Part shown: positions 34,701 through 45,200 of the stretch, piece after piece
Position numbering within the stretch: the stretch's first letter is position 1
Layout: each line of letters opens with the position of its first letter
The notes under the pieces: model-generated
Told to the model about the DNA's origin: nothing
What the model saw: the letters and a program-made list of their open reading frames with translations, nothing else
Databases searched by the model: none
Assembly (NCBI GenBank): GCA_002786065.1
Contig: NHNY01000003.1
Location: 1,299,317 to 1,363,316, forward strand
Length of the DNA: 64,000 bases
From: Microcyclospora pomicola
Lineage: Eukaryota; Ascomycota; Dothideomycetes; Capnodiales
Direction: 5' to 3'
Made by a program: the position numbers and the translations under genes

Positions 34701-36230
34701 CTATGATGAAGCCGGGAATCCCTTGGAGAACAGACTTAATCGTATAGGACCACCACAGATCTCCTTGCTGTTGCCCGGGCATGCTACATTGCAACTTGTG
34801 TCGACAACATCAGCGGCGAGGTTCATCGTCGTGTTACCGCACCAACATTGGGAACCGTTCTCCATCCCGGCAATGGTGTAGGATTCGGCAACACAAGTGT
34901 TGATGCAGGTCTCGATGGTGTTGGAGGCGTTGTTATATGCCAACAGAGACAACGTGTTCACGTCGTAGGGGATCCTGTCGCTCCAGCAGCCTTGGTACGT
35001 CATATTGCCGGCGTAAACATTGTAGTTGCTGACGCCACTGGTCTCGTTGACCAACGACGGGTCGGGGTACGGGTTGTCCCAGTACGTGTCCCGAGGCGTT
35101 CCATAGTCATAAGCTTTGCCACCTTTACCATCCCAGTTGTCGTAGAATATGCGCGATTGGCCGGCGCTCGATTTGAACATCTGGCCGTTGTCGTGATGAA
35201 CAGGGATCAGGTCCACAGTATCGCAATTAGTGCCGGTCGGATCGTCACAGCTGGGTGGGAAGGCTTTGATGAAAAAGAAGAAGCGCTCATTCCTGTCGGC
35301 ACCAGTAGTGTTGGCGCCGCAGTCATAGGCCTGGTTGCCGTGATCGAGGGTAGCTCTTCCGTATGCTATCTGGCGGCTGTTGTAATTCGCCAGCACGGCG
35401 TCACGGCCTTGAGCAACGAGATCAGCACCATACGTCATTGGATAGTCCGTGTAGTTAGTGAACCCTGCACGGTAGACGTCGTATGTAGGGCACTCGGCGG
35501 TGTTGAGTGGTCGATCCTCGCTCAGCCATACATACGTATCCGGGTTGCCGATCCAGTACGTTACGGGAGTCGTGACGTTGAGCGTGTTGCCCACGGCAGC
35601 ATATCGCTGCACCGTCTGGCCTCCAAGTGAATGTCCGACCAGAACGATTTGCTTCACATTCGGGAACAAGGTCTTGTTGTCGAAATACTCCACCAGGGTG
35701 TCGAGAACGGTGAATGACGAGGTGTGACGGCTGCTGTGCGGGTACTCATTGTTGGCGCCAGCTGACCACTGAGAACCCGACCACACCAGGGCATTGGTGG
35801 TGGAACCCTCTCCTGGAGCCTGATTGTCGTCGAACGGGTAGCCGTAGCCTTTGTCGTTCCCGTTCGTGAAGTAAGGAGCGATGATGGCAACGTTGTCCTG
35901 GGTGATGTAGCCACTGTTTCCAGTGGCGACGTCAAGTGCGTTAAGCGTATCATTCATGTAATTCCAGGGGTCCCGCAGCAGGCCGTGGATCACAATCAGT
36001 GCTCGCTCGATGTTGGTCTCATTAATGCGCTGGCCGTTGCTGCCATGGGAGTAGTAGTTGATGAGAGTGAGGTTGTTGTTCTGCCCACCCTTACTAGGCG
36101 GGATCCTGAAGTAAGCGACCTCAGCCCGTGGGATTGTGGGTAGGTAGCCACTGATCACATCGCCAGCATATTGTTGTGCCGATGCAAGAGGCGCTGTGAG
36201 CGCAAAGAGCGCGGCTGTGGAGAAGCGCAT
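34701..36230 (-). CDS. Secreted alpha/beta hydrolase fused to a C-terminal WSC domain
   Basis: A single-exon gene of 509 residues, started at the ATG (36230) that gives a clean signal peptide, MRFSTAALFALTAPLASAQQ; the frame is open further upstream but not from a better start. The hydrolase part has IERALIVIHGLLRDPWNYMN and the nucleophile elbow IVLVGHSLGGQTVQRY (Ser about 201). HDNGQMFKSSAGQSRIFYDN lies before the C-terminal module. Residues about 415-505 form a WSC domain (YQGCWSD, eight Cys, CWCGNTT, GNSKEICGG), a carbohydrate-binding module common in cell-wall sensors. Several NxT/NxS sites suggest N-glycosylation. The fusion suggests an extracellular esterase or lipase tethered to wall glycans; substrate unknown. 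Confidence 0.88.
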   Translation of the reverse strand: MRFSTAALFALTAPLASAQQYAGDVISGYLPTIPRAEVAYFRIPPSKGGQNNNLTLINYYSHGSNGQRINETNIERALIVIHGLLRDPWNYMNDTLNALDVATGNSGYITQDNVAIIAPYFTNGNDKGYGYPFDDNQAPGEGSTTNALVWSGSQWSAGANNEYPHSSRHTSSFTVLDTLVEYFDNKTLFPNVKQIVLVGHSLGGQTVQRYAAVGNTLNVTTPVTYWIGNPDTYVWLSEDRPLNTAECPTYDVYRAGFTNYTDYPMTYGADLVAQGRDAVLANYNSRQIAYGRATLDHGNQAYDCGANTTGADRNERFFFFIKAFPPSCDDPTGTNCDTVDLIPVHHDNGQMFKSSAGQSRIFYDNWDGKGGKAYDYGTPRDTYWDNPYPDPSLVNETSGVSNYNVYAGNMTYQGCWSDRIPYDVNTLSLLAYNNASNTIETCINTCVAESYTIAGMENGSQCWCGNTTMNLAADVVDTSCNVACPGNSKEICGGPIRLSLFSKGFPASS

Positions 36231-37989
36231 TTGGAATGTTCTGCTGCGGCGGGAGACTGCAGGCTGATGCACCGAGGGACGGGTATGCAGCAGCGAGATG
36301 CTCAGATCAGCGAGCGAAGAAAGATTAATAGCTCGCACCCATGCGATGGTTCACGAAGACAGGAGGGAATACAGATGAGCCACCCAGGTCCGGAGGGCGG
36401 CTTAGCGGGCGAGTTGAAGTAAGGATACAACAGAGGAAAAGGAAAATTGTGAGGACATTTAGTGTGATGATGGCGCGCGTGGCCCAGGATGATGAAGGAT
36501 GCCAAAAATACCGTCGGGAGTCGCAACCGTACTGAGGACAAAGCCTGATAGGCAGTTCAACGGCGTCACTGGCCATGATCACGGATCTATCGGTGGTTCT
36601 CGAGCGATCGCATCAGTCCATCCCTGGGGCCGTTGATGTTCTTGAGCGATTTGCGGCGTTCTGACTCGTCATAAACGATCAGTTGGGAGGCCTAGAGCAG
36701 AACGGTGTTGGGTGAGTTTCAAGGTAAGGTGTGCTTATCTGGCTGGCGCCGTGAGGATTTGCAGTGCAGCTTTCTATCGAGACGCCGGTGCGTCGATCAC
36801 GGACTATTCTGGGCCGATGTGTGCCCAGGAACAGGGATGATGTGCAACCGCTGTGCACCAGCACAGGTGTGGTTCATTTACACTTTCAACGCCCTTCGCT
36901 TCCGCAACGCCACATGCGTTCGTATTGTTTTTTGGGCTTCGCTTCGATACTGATCGGCCTTGGTGGTGGACGTGGCTGGCTGCTTGATCACCTACGTATC
37001 AAGTTCGGTGAAGCTCGGTGTCTTTGCTTATTGTACACATCGACGCTGGTCAACAACGCGAAGGGACGGCCAGCCACTGATTGTTGCAAGCAATGCGCAC
37101 AGGAAAACGCGGAGTTCATGCCGTCTTGAGGATTCATCGGAAATGACGAAACACCCCTTTGTCACTATACTGACTTCGCTGCAGCACATTTCCAGCTACA
37201 GTATGTACCGTACCTTAAGGTATGTACCTACTTAATGATCAGCACTAGTCCACGCGACTTCAACACATCCCACGTCGGGTACGCAAGATCGACAGAATAG
37301 ATCGATCTCCGGCAACTGTGCATCGCCAACGTAGAGTAGCGATCAGAATGCCTTCTTCTCACGCCGGGAAAACTCGCCGCTTTCTGCTAACCCCCAACAT
37401 CAACGAGCTGTCTCTCTTTTCCGTCCTTCGTGGTGCTCCGCATTAGCATAACTTTTGAGGGCCGCCGGCGAAGACCGCTGAACAATTTGGCGGGCACCAC
37501 TTCTTGGACGAGACACCCATCATCTTCCGTGCGAGCCACCGCCTGATCGTAACAAGATGGGACAAGGATTGACGGCAAGTTCTATGACTGGTCGAGTGTG
37601 AAACGGAACAAGCGGCTAGCACACAGGTCACAATCATCATCGTACTTGTGCGGAGCGCCTCGTCCTCTATGTAAGCAGCCTCTTTATGTCTGCGGTGCGG
37701 ACGCATGGGAGTTGGCTTACTTTTATGACAAGAATATGTACAACGACGTCAACGACGTCTAACTGCTACGGTTGTAAAATGCGAAAGTTCTGAAACTCTT
37801 TGGATAAATTCCTGCCTGTGGCGGCACATATGCAATGGAACATGATCCTGCATCTTTATCTCACAGTTTGCGAGGTGTCGTAAAAGATTCACACGCATCC
37901 CGGCTTACACAACGGATGTGCTCAAGTCTACCATCGAGGAGGGTTCCCAACTGCCCCACATATATATATGTGGTTGTAGCTACGAGAAA
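36231..37989. other. Intergenic region
   Basis: About 1.75 kb with the hydrolase promoter on the left. A perfect 12-bp palindrome lies at 37211-37222. Short overlapping frames only; no gene supported. Confidence 0.45.
37211..37222. repeat. 12-bp palindrome TACCTTAAGGTA
   Basis: Perfect palindrome, flanked by GTACC-like sequence on both sides (GTATGTACCG left, TGTACCTAC right). Could be a transcription-factor site or chance; no gene starts nearby. Confidence 0.6.
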
Positions 37990-38957
37990 TCATACGAGGA
38001 AACCGTACAGCAGTGCTATTGGTAAGATCCAAAGTGCAGCTGCCATAGTCTCTCGACCTCGCGCGGAGGATGTAGCCGTCTTGTTGATGATGCGGCAGAG
38101 TAGGGTAGGATCGCCCAGACTACCCTGCTGTTCGTCATCATTACTCACGAAAGACAGAACAAGTAGCTGCAATGCACTTTCGACTTCGTTAAAGAGTGTC
38201 AAGTTTCCCGCCGTATATGTTGCAGTCGTTGCGGAAAAGAGCGTACTGTTCGGGAACAACGTGGTCGTGGCGCTGTCTGAAGTCTGGTTTGCGGGCGAAT
38301 AGCCTGAATAGACCGTTAGTGATATCAACACAAACACAAGAGAAACTGAAACGCACCGAAGCCGACACCGAAATCAATGCCGCTTGACTTCACATCGAGA
38401 GTGCTTTGGCATCCATCGAGACCAAGAAAGTCGATTGCACTTCCGCCAGATGCAGCCTCGGAGATGGACTGGGTACACGTGTCGCCGAGGATGGCAGAGC
38501 AGTTCCCTCCCGCTGCGTCAGTATACTGGGAGGTGATATTGCTCGGCTTGCTCGATATGATGGCATTGGCGTACATGCTCATGTTGCGGGCACCTAGGAA
38601 TGATTGCAGACTCTGGTCGCCTTGGCCAGGCCAGCTGAGCTGCCACTGTGTGTTGGCAACATGAAGATGCTCCGAGGAATTCGCGGACGGCAGACCAAGG
38701 TCGTAGACGACATTGGGAACAGCGACGTCAGTGAGGTTGATGCGCCATCCCCAAGTCTCCGATGTCCCGTTGAACATTCGAGAGAAGGTTACAGAGTTGG
38801 TCGCATTGGGCGTCCTACCAGCCTGCTCACTTGCCAGCTGAGGTGCTGGAGTATCTGCTATCCCCGGCTGATTAGGACTCGACTGTGGCAAACCATTGCT
38901 ACTCTGTGCCGACACCTCGAGTGCGCAAAGTAGCACGAGGAGTCGATCGAGTTTCAT
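37990..38957 (-). CDS. GPI-anchored cell-surface glycoprotein, unknown family (2 exons)
   Basis: The model is complement of 38357-38957 and 37990-38303, 304 residues. An N-terminal signal peptide (MKLDRLLVLLCALEVSAQ) and a C-terminal hydrophobic tail (AAALWILPIALLYGFLV) preceded by small residues indicate GPI anchoring at the plasma membrane or wall. The mature part is Ser/Thr/Asn-rich with many N-glycosylation sequons and a few Cys (GGNCSAILGDTCTQS, DGCQSTLDVK). The 53-bp intron (GTGCGT...CAG, with CACTAAC as branch site) joins GVGFG to YSPANQTS in frame. I do not recognise the family; the layout resembles conserved fungal surface proteins of unknown function. Confidence 0.8.
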
Positions 38958-39474
38958 GTCAAGTGTCGTTGTGGTATGAATTCTGAGGGGATATGGTACG
39001 GCGAAGCAAGTGATGTACGAAGGAAAAGAAGTTGAAGCGCACTGGTATCGAGCTGCATGTAGGTAACTGTCAAGACCATGTAGTTGTACTGGGTTCCGTG
39101 CTTGCTTCTCGCACCACCCATGACGTTCTCACCGCTCGCTAACCCTTACGCATTGTATGGTTGCGCGAAAGTAAGATTGTGTCCTGTAGCCGCTGCTCTG
39201 TCGTCGCTGATCCACCTCCTGTTTGGGGACCAGCGTATGCACCGGGTTGCTGATGATTCGTCTGGACGTCCATCACTCCATTGTGACCAACGCGGCTTTG
39301 ATGCATGCTCAACAGGTTGCGACCTCTAGTGCGGAAGTCTTCGACCAGATATAGATTGTTTGATGCATGTCTGCCAGTAAGAATGCGCTGAAGTCAAGGG
39401 CAATTCGAGGGATCGACGACGTTGCCAAGCGCGCCAAGGACAGCATCCATGTGAATGTCATCTGTATGGACATC

Positions 39475-39608
39475 CTTCGTCTGCGCGCGTCTTTCGTTGG
39501 CGCATGTTCTTCCTTAGCGCATGTCCTTCGGTGGCGCATGTCCTTCGCTGGCGCAGGTCCGTTGTCAGCACATTCGCCTCTAGCGCATGTCCTTCGTCTC
39601 TATGGGTA
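39475..39608. repeat. 17-bp minisatellite, block 1 (about 8 units)
   Basis: Degenerate tandem units in strict 17-base register starting at 39475, 39492, 39509, 39526, 39543 and 39560, then a 15-base unit and a final unit at 39592. The common form in this block is CTTCGnTGGCGCATGTC. It reads open in the minus strand, but the encoded peptide is just a repeat. Confidence 0.75.
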
Positions 39609-39742
39609 AGGTATGTTACTCCGTGAACAACCTTTGCTGAATAACGCCTGTCCTTCGCCAGCATACGTGTTTGCCCTTTGACTGCATAAGGTATGTTGTG
39701 ATGTCGCATGGTCTTCGTTCGTGTTACATCCCAGCACATGTC

Positions 39743-39827
39743 CTTCGTCTGTATATGTCCTTCGTCTGTACATATCCATCCTCCGTACACGTCCTTCGTC
39801 TGTACATGTCCTTCGTCTCTGCAAATC
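39743..39827. repeat. 17-bp minisatellite, block 2 (5 units)
   Basis: Five exact-length units (39743, 39760, 39777, 39794, 39811) of the form CTTCGTCTGTACATGTC, with unit 3 most diverged. The first half of the unit matches block 1; the second half (CTGTACATGTC against TGGCGCATGTC) defines a separate subfamily. Degenerate copies lie in the 134-bp gap between the blocks. Confidence 0.8.
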
Positions 39828-40104
39828 TTCCCACATTCTCGAGCTTGTTTGGAGGTAAACCGCGATTGAAGCGTCTGACTCGCAGACCTGTGGACGAAAC
39901 CCGATCATGGCGGATGTAGCAACGATTCGAGGCATCGCCAGCACGCCCGATGAGTCTCTCGGTCTTGATGCCTCACTGTACATATATTAAGCTGTCCTCG
40001 TCGCTCGTAAAGTAGAATTCATCCACTCACTACAGTTCCGAAACATTCTTCGATAGCCATCATTCGATCTTCCGCGATCAATCGTCCACAAGCAAATCCT
40101 CGAC

Positions 40105-41028
40105 ATGTCTATCCCCTCGATTCTCGCCATTATTATGGCGACTACCACCACCTTTGCTACGCCGCTCGGCTCGACACAGGGCAATAGTACCTTGACTCGT
40201 CGAAACGGTCCCGACAACTGTGCTGCAACCCTCGACGATCAGCCTTATGTCAGTAACGTCCGTTATTACTCGGACGCTGACTGTACCGATGTGCTGGCCT
40301 CCTCTTGCATCTACACCACGCAGGACATTATCGATGCTGGTAGTGGAGAAGGCGGCTGCAATCCAAGCGACGATCTTCCCACCACAACACCCTTCTACGC
40401 CCAGATCGTAGACACTGCCTACCCCAGCGTCCAGCTCGACTACACTCAAGATCAGTCATGCCCTCCAAGTGGTCCCGGGGCGATCTTCGCTACTCTGGAC
40501 GATCGACCGGGATGCGTTGAACTCAACGTTGGGGGAACCGCTCCAGGCATCACCGTGTATCCCAACGGGGGCGCCGCGACTGCGAAGAAGTTGAAGAAAA
40601 GAGCGCCCAAATGCAGCGGATTCACCATCGACAGCCAACAGCCCAGCGAGTCGAACTCGGTCCAGATCTCCATCATTGTCGATTGTACCAACTCAGAGGA
40701 CGGTGTGGGTTGCTCCATCACGGAAGGGGACCAAACGACAATGTCCGTCAGCACATCGTACGAGCTGTCGGCAGGTGGTGGTGTGGAAGGAGAGTTCGAG
40801 ATCGGCGCTACCTTCGGCATGGAGTACACGGATTCGGAGACCACCAGCATACAGGAAGGCTTCACTGTACAATCCGGCCAGAAAGGCTACCTCTCATCGT
40901 ACAGCACAGCCACGTTGTTCACAGGTTCTTTCACTGGCTGTGATTCTGGCGACGATACACAACCGGGTCAGTCGCTCGTGCTCATGGCCAACGGTCTGAC
41001 CTACGAAATCATCAACACAAGCGCTTGA
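40105..41028 (+). CDS. Secreted pro-protein with dibasic (Kex2-type) site and Cys-containing C-terminal domain
   Basis: A single-exon gene of 307 residues. A signal peptide (about residues 1-19, ending TFATP) precedes a Cys-rich N-terminal half (CAATLDDQPY, CTDVLASSCIY). A strong Kex2-type site, KKLKKR followed by AP, lies at residues 161-166, so the secretory pathway may release a C-terminal domain of about 140 residues. That domain is Ser/Thr/Gly-rich and beta-prone, with TSYELSAGGGVEGEFEIG then ATFGMEYTDSETTSIQEGF. The alternating polar/hydrophobic pattern recalls beta-pore or aerolysin-like insertion segments, but this is only an impression; no signature motif is present. An effector, antimicrobial or structural role is equally possible. 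An extra RR lies at residues 32-33. Confidence 0.75.
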   Translation: MSIPSILAIIMATTTTFATPLGSTQGNSTLTRRNGPDNCAATLDDQPYVSNVRYYSDADCTDVLASSCIYTTQDIIDAGSGEGGCNPSDDLPTTTPFYAQIVDTAYPSVQLDYTQDQSCPPSGPGAIFATLDDRPGCVELNVGGTAPGITVYPNGGAATAKKLKKRAPKCSGFTIDSQQPSESNSVQISIIVDCTNSEDGVGCSITEGDQTTMSVSTSYELSAGGGVEGEFEIGATFGMEYTDSETTSIQEGFTVQSGQKGYLSSYSTATLFTGSFTGCDSGDDTQPGQSLVLMANGLTYEIINTSA

Positions 41029-42140
41029 ACACACACTTCCAGTGGGTTGGTCACCGATGGCTTACGACTTCAGTCTATCGTTCAAGGAGGATATCTCGTA
41101 GTGTATTTCAACAATACCTACGGGTGAGTAGTTTCGCGCGCAAGAGTCAGAGCAGGAGCACGTTCATTATTTGCTTTAGTGGTAGGATCGAAAGATAGGC
41201 TTGATCAAAGAACAGAGTCCGGGCTCAAGTCTTCTTCAATGTTCGTTCAGCCTATGTACGTCTGTCAGCAACGCGAGGTGGCATTTCCAGCAGCTCGTTA
41301 GGACTTGTGATCGCCTCTCTACTTCCTCATCACGCCCAGACCCGGGCATATTGTATATCAGAGTCACTATGTCGATGTTCAGTCAATCTGTGCCCATCTG
41401 ATCAACACAGATTGGTAGCCAGTACCTAACGTGTTGTCGTCGAGCGAAGCAGTCTGCTATACTCAGAACATCACGAGTGTCATTCGTAAGTCTGTACGTT
41501 TCAATGTTCCTGAATGAGACCCGAGCAATGCTGCTTGATGCCGCTGGCACGACGCCCGTAGGATGTACATCTTTATGTGGCCTCAAAATGGATGGATGGA
41601 TGTGATATGCTTTGTTCGTATCGGCCGATTTTTGTGTTGAAGCCGCTGACAACAATGGCTATTGTTCTTCGTTAATGCTCCTGCTGGAGAGACCTCGCCC
41701 TAGAGAAGCAGTTGTACGCGACGCGTGAGTGGCCCTTGTCATTGCATCGAAATCAAGACCTATTAGCGGGTGGCTAAAGTCGCTCGACTTGCAAAAGCGT
41801 CGCTACACCTCCCCGGAGCTGATCTTGACACACAAGTACCTTCACCATAGACCCGTGCGGCGACACTACCTGTGTTTCACCCTTCGCAGGGCCTGCTGTC
41901 TTCCAATGTCATGCCCGTCAACGAGCGGTCACGCTCGGTGGATATGCTAGAGCCACATACGTCTTGTAGAACACGTTCATCTTCTGCTGGATGTTCCTCG
42001 TGTATGGCTTTCCAGGTATGCCACGGAACACCGCTGGCTGCCCTGGCACGCCTGGCTTGCAACATTTGGGCTCTGCAGGCTCGGCAACGATACTGATATC
42101 GTCACGGTTTATCATAATGTCCAAAGTTGCGTCCGTGCTC
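41029..42140. other. Intergenic region
   Basis: About 1.1 kb between the 3' ends of the secreted-protein gene and NCS6. A minus frame continues past the NCS6 stop in another register (41918-42160), but nothing links it to NCS6. No gene supported. Confidence 0.5.
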
Positions 42141-43490
42141 TCAGCCTTCTTCGACTTCAATATCTGTCCTTGGCCTTGCCTTGTTCAGCCCTTCCAAGAG
42201 CATGCAAGCTTTGCACACAGCTTGCGAGGACAGGTAACCACATCGTTCGCATTGACCCAGTTTCTGCTTCGGTGGTGGCGCATCTTTTGACCGCTTGGGG
42301 TTCGACTTCTTCTCGGCCTTCGTTCGGACCGGGATCACAACAGAAGATTCTCTTTGCTTGTCAGTACTGGCTCTTTCGACATGGTCAGGTATGGGATCGA
42401 CGCTCAAGCTCTGGCCATTGCTTATTGCAGAAAATGTCGCTTTGATCTCAGTCTCCAGTCCCTCATTCTCTGCCTGCTCATTCGCTTGCAACTTTTTCTC
42501 CATCTCTGCCATCTCTCCACCCCCATCTTGTGCACCACCACTTCCACAGCCGTTCTGCTCCTCTGCGTCCAACGCTTCGGCAGCGGGCGGTCTGCATGCA
42601 CCTCTACGATTTCCTTCTCCATCAGGCACGAGTCTCGCCATGTCCACTCCCGATCGCACCACGTCCAAAATGCTTTCTGGCCTGATCCGCTCCAGATTCT
42701 TGATCAACGTCCTCGCCGATCCCCGAAACGCCTCGGGGGAGTAGATACACTCTGTGCTGAAGTAATCCAGCTTCTTATGATGCGCGTACAGCACAATCTC
42801 CTTCTCATACGCATTCATCAGCGGCTTCGAGCGCTTGACGTTCGTGATTGCTACCACCTCACCATCCTCCTTTTTCGCCTGCCGCAATCCCGGCGTCGAA
42901 GTGACAATACTCGTCGCGCGACTCAGACGCGGTAGATCTCCTCGCAACAGGTTCATCAACACTGTCTCCGCGACGTCGTCCGCGTTATGTCCCGTAACCA
43001 CATGCGCGACGCCTAGCATCGCGGCCCCGCGATCCAGCGCCTGCCGCCGAAACACGCCGCAGTATGTGCAGTTCCCCTTCTTGCCCACCTGTGCCACGAC
43101 CTCGTCCATGCTCCATCCGTACAGATCCGTGTAGCTGACAATCGTCAGCGGTAATGCGTACTGCGCTGCATGTCGCTTCACAGCCTCAAGCGAGTGGTCG
43201 CGGTAGCCAGTGATGCCCTCATCGATGCTCAGCAGCACAAGGTCCAGGCCCCAATCGTGTCGGTCATTCAGCGTTTTGAGGACCGAGGCCAGAACAGTGC
43301 TGTCCTTTCCGCCGGACGCGCCGATAGCAACGCGCTCGCCACGTTCAAAAAGTTGTGCAGAGGTGATGGTCGTGGCGATCTCCGCTTCGAAGTTTTGCGT
43401 GAAGCAGGGCGCGCAGAGGCGACTTTGGTTCTTGGGGCGGAGGATTTGTGCGCGCGTGGTGTGGCAGGATTGGCAAAGGGAAGGGGGCAT
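42141..43490 (-). CDS. NCS6: Cytoplasmic tRNA 2-thiolation protein 1 (Ncs6/Ctu1)
   Basis: Ncs6 with Ncs2 transfers sulfur from Urm1 to U34 of Lys, Glu and Gln tRNAs, giving mcm5s2U. A single-exon gene of 449 residues. The N-terminus has the zinc-binding pairs CQSC and CAPC; the PP-loop ATP pyrophosphatase motif is [15 protein letters not shown]; the catalytic-region CxxC is [12 protein letters not shown], followed by [37 protein letters not shown] and a C-terminal [16 protein letters not shown] complete the family pattern. An acidic, low-complexity insert separates the catalytic part from the last zinc motif; it is longer than in yeast and typical of filamentous fungi. The start ATG at 43490 sits directly before the first CxxC. 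Confidence 0.95.
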   Translation of the reverse strand: MPPSLCQSCHTTRAQILRPKNQSRLCAPCFTQNFEAEIATTITSAQLFERGERVAIGASGGKDSTVLASVLKTLNDRHDWGLDLVLLSIDEGITGYRDHSLEAVKRHAAQYALPLTIVSYTDLYGWSMDEVVAQVGKKGNCTYCGVFRRQALDRGAAMLGVAHVVTGHNADDVAETVLMNLLRGDLPRLSRATSIVTSTPGLRQAKKEDGEVVAITNVKRSKPLMNAYEKEIVLYAHHKKLDYFSTECIYSPEAFRGSARTLIKNLERIRPESILDVVRSGVDMARLVPDGEGNRRGACRPPAAEALDAEEQNGCGSGGAQDGGGEMAEMEKKLQANEQAENEGLETEIKATFSAISNGQSLSVDPIPDHVERASTDKQRESSVVIPVRTKAEKKSNPKRSKDAPPPKQKLGQCERCGYLSSQAVCKACMLLEGLNKARPRTDIEVEEG

Positions 43491-43744
43491 GGTCTGTCGA
43501 ACTCGAGAGAGGCGTGGGAACGTATAGATGTGTAGACGGACGGCCAGGAAAAAGTGGCATGTGAAGATGAACGAGGTCCTAATCGATAAGAGTCAACCCT
43601 CCATCATGACTCGCGCTGAGCGTGCCAGCTTCCGAAGCATTCAAGTAGTGACATCCATGACAGGACCAAGGAGTGGTAGACATGTAACAGTGCTCGTACG
43701 AGATTGACGTGTACGACTGCTCAATCATGGGAAAGTGAAACATT

Positions 43745-44455
43745 TCAAGTCTTCTTCCATGCCCAAGAACACCACTCATAAGGCGTATCCTCGTCCCATT
43801 CCGGGGGCGCCATCTCTCTCCCCTCCTCCACACAATACATCCCACTTGCCTCCAACCTCTCCCACAAGTCGCGAATGTGGTCAAGGTACCCGGGTCTTAA
43901 GGGGTAACACGCGATGAATCGTGCCTCTTTGTTCGGCGCCAGCCACGCCGTAACAGCCTTACATAGCAGCTGCGGATGATTCTCGTCGTAGACTGTGTCC
44001 GCGGCCAGCAGGATCTGAGCTTTCGACCAGCTCGAGCCTTGCTCTCGTCCACCAAGTCGCAGAACACTTGGATCGGTCCAGTCCAGAGTCCCTGAGAATG
44101 ACTGACCGGAATGTAACCGTAACAGTTCCTCGTTTAGACGGACATTCGCTTCGATGCCGGGGAGAATCGGCGGTAGATCAGTCAACACTGAAGTCGTGTG
44201 CCAGACTGCTGCCGCCGTGAGACCTGCAATCCCGGTGCCCGCGCCGAGCTCCAGTACGGGTAAGATATGGCAATCGTCTGCGGTTGATAACTTGAGGTGT
44301 AGTGTATGCAGCTTGTTCGCCAAGACTTCCGCCGAGCCCCATGTCTCCAGAGGCAGATTTTCGGCTTGCAGATTGCTGGGATCGGAGATCTGGATGGTGA
44401 TGGCCGAAATTGAGGATGACTTGATCCGAAACGATAGGCGCGTGGCCGTGCTCAT
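43745..44455 (-). CDS. Class I SAM-dependent protein-lysine methyltransferase-like (METTL21/EFM family)
   Basis: A single-exon gene of 236 residues, typical for family 16 lysine methyltransferases that modify translation factors and chaperones. LPLETWGSAEVLANKLH matches the N-terminal TWGSA block, ILPVLELGAGTGIAGLTAA is SAM motif I, VLTDLPPILPGIEANVRLN is the motif II region, and ILLAADTVYDENHPQLLCKA corresponds to the post-motif DxVY segment. Which substrate it modifies cannot be told from sequence; yeast Rrg1/Efm2-type proteins and METTL21 are the nearest named groups I can suggest. It lies 254 bp upstream of NCS6 on the same strand but need not be co-transcribed. Confidence 0.85.
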   Translation of the reverse strand: MSTATRLSFRIKSSSISAITIQISDPSNLQAENLPLETWGSAEVLANKLHTLHLKLSTADDCHILPVLELGAGTGIAGLTAAAVWHTTSVLTDLPPILPGIEANVRLNEELLRLHSGQSFSGTLDWTDPSVLRLGGREQGSSWSKAQILLAADTVYDENHPQLLCKAVTAWLAPNKEARFIACYPLRPGYLDHIRDLWERLEASGMYCVEEGREMAPPEWDEDTPYEWCSWAWKKT

Positions 44456-45200
44456 GGTTTTTATGTAATGTGCCGTACGTCACGGAGCTACCGGGTCATA
44501 TAGATCAATATTGAAGGGCAAATGGACTCGAGGAGTCGCAGAATGAAAGCGATATTTCGATGTCAGGTTAGTAGAATGAAGCTGCCGTCGAAATCCCACC
44601 ACTTCAGCGTTTGGCAATTCCTCCTTTAGGTTGTCACGAAGACCATGACAACGCCGCTTGGAGTCAGTCACGCACGATACATTCTTATTAGATACCGTCC
44701 AAGGAGGACTCACCTTCCTGCTGCCAGAGGCACCTCATCGGCGGCGAATTCTGTCGTAGATGGGAATCATCCATCTTCGTTCCCCATGATAAGGTACATA
44801 AGGTTAATGACTTCGACAACAAGCGGGAACTACCTACGTTATCATCCAGACCTTCATCACACTTGTGTAACGGACCGTCGAGTCACATGCTTGAGTGATC
44901 TTCCTTCGAGGCGCGTCACCTTTGACACAAGTCGGACGATGAGGCGCGAATGCACGGTTCCTCACAACCTACGAAGGGTAAGGATTCTATCATCAATCTT
45001 ATGTTGAGACGGGAGAGAACCTCACCTACATCCATCGTGGTGAGTCAAAAGGACATGAATCGAAGAAAAGGTGGATTGGAAGCGTATTCTGGAAGTCTTG
45101 CATTACGATATGCCTCTTCGTTACGAACCCTTGGTACATAATATATCGCGCCACCACTCGGTCGAACACGTCACTTGTCCTCCCTCCAATGCCTCTGGTG
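44456..45200. other. Intergenic region
   Basis: About 745 bp holding the methyltransferase promoter and the 3' flank of the zinc-finger gene. No gene seen. Confidence 0.5.

Larger units (their letters stand above)
38958..40104. other. Intergenic region carrying a minisatellite
   Basis: About 1.15 kb upstream of both the GPI-protein gene (minus) and the secreted-protein gene (plus), so it contains both promoters. Its right half holds two blocks of a 17-bp tandem repeat, described separately. TATATTAAG near 39982 could be a TATA-like element for the plus-strand gene at 40105. Confidence 0.55.

Noticed and set aside
34848-35630. 260-codon plus-strand open frame
   Set aside because: Exactly antisense to the hydrolase-WSC gene; no domain, composition of a shadow frame.
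41918-42160. Possible C-terminal extension of NCS6 in another frame
   Set aside because: NCS6 already ends after its last zinc motif; no splice site or conserved block supports joining.
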